DNA from: Acidaminococcaceae bacterium | GTDB taxonomy: Bacteria > Bacillota > Negativicutes > Acidaminococcales > Acidaminococcaceae | Assembly: GCA_017554485.1 (NCBI GenBank) | Contig: JAFZIG010000172.1 | Location: 1 to 38,413 of the forward strand | DNA: 38,413 bases | Reading direction: 5' to 3' | Shown: positions 38,370 through 38,413 of the stretch, piece by piece | How the letters are laid out: each line of letters opens with the position of its first letter | Position numbering within the stretch: the first letter of the stretch is position 1 | Program-made: the position numbers and the translations under genes | Notes under the pieces: model-generated | What the model was told of the DNA's origin: nothing | The model's database searches: none | Seen by the model: only the letters and a program-made list of their open reading frames with translations

Positions 38370-38413
38370 CGTTTGAAATCATATTTAATGCATGGGATAC
38401 AGGATACCGGAAA

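Noticed and set aside
1..38413. CRISPR arrays, tRNA or rRNA genes, intact insertion sequences
   Set aside because: No regularly spaced repeats, cloverleaf-like or rRNA-like sequence, or transposase reading frame was recognised on reading both strands; a dedicated scan was not possible.

Overview
The window looks like a chromosomal segment of a Gram-negative-walled Firmicute (class Negativicutes, possibly near Acidaminococcaceae). The basis is inference: strong AGGAGG-type ribosome binding sites, frequent TTG and GTG starts, many lipobox lipoproteins, about 50% GC, and a metabolism of carboxylate transporters, LysR regulators, flavodoxins and anaerobic-type dehydrogenases. No rRNA, tRNA, CRISPR array, intact insertion sequence or phage gene was recognised.

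Layout. (1) 1-2.9 kb: cyclic-di-GMP island: a membrane diguanylate cyclase, a translationally coupled Cache-HAMP sensor with no output domain, and the collapsed remnant of an exported sensor/EAL protein. (2) 3-6.5 kb: topoisomerase III, an EamA exporter and a Fic fragment. (3) 6.5-10.3 kb: a small unknown protein behind a large CbxX/SpoVK-type AAA ATPase, and a divergent rhodanese lipoprotein. (4) 10.4-18.2 kb: a carboxylate uptake and breakdown operon (aldolase, 2-hydroxyacid dehydrogenase, HD hydrolase, TctC, TctB, TctA, EamA permease), divergent from a LysR gene. (5) 18.3-22 kb: asparaginase, a LysR regulator and a divergent DASS/SLC13-type permease. (6) 22-28.9 kb: a DUF3842 gene, then a complete Opp/Nik-type ABC importer led by a SAM methyltransferase whose leader RNA carries a strong intrinsic terminator. 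(7) 28.9-38.4 kb: a redox and aldehyde region with two membrane-tethered flavodoxins, a MATE exporter, a DUF362 lipoprotein, an iron-sulfur flavoprotein, a lipoprotein esterase, a YqhD-like alcohol dehydrogenase, a LysR regulator and an exported bicupin.

The most novel-looking part is region 7. Flavodoxins are normally cytoplasmic, but here one is a lipoprotein and one has an N-terminal membrane anchor; they sit with a MATE transporter (a family that includes a flavin exporter), a DUF362 lipoprotein and other exported proteins. This suggests an extracytoplasmic flavin-based electron-transfer or detoxification system. A 57-bp regulatory module occurs twice there, each time beside an identically spaced leftward promoter, in front of the alcohol dehydrogenase and of the cupin; this points to a small LysR regulon.

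Signs of genome rearrangement are common: an EAL gene with an internal deletion, a Fic fragment, a flavodoxin C-terminal stub, a duplicated methyltransferase 3' end flanking the ABC operon, and a dispersed REP/MITE-like palindrome of about 61-65 bp present in two copies.
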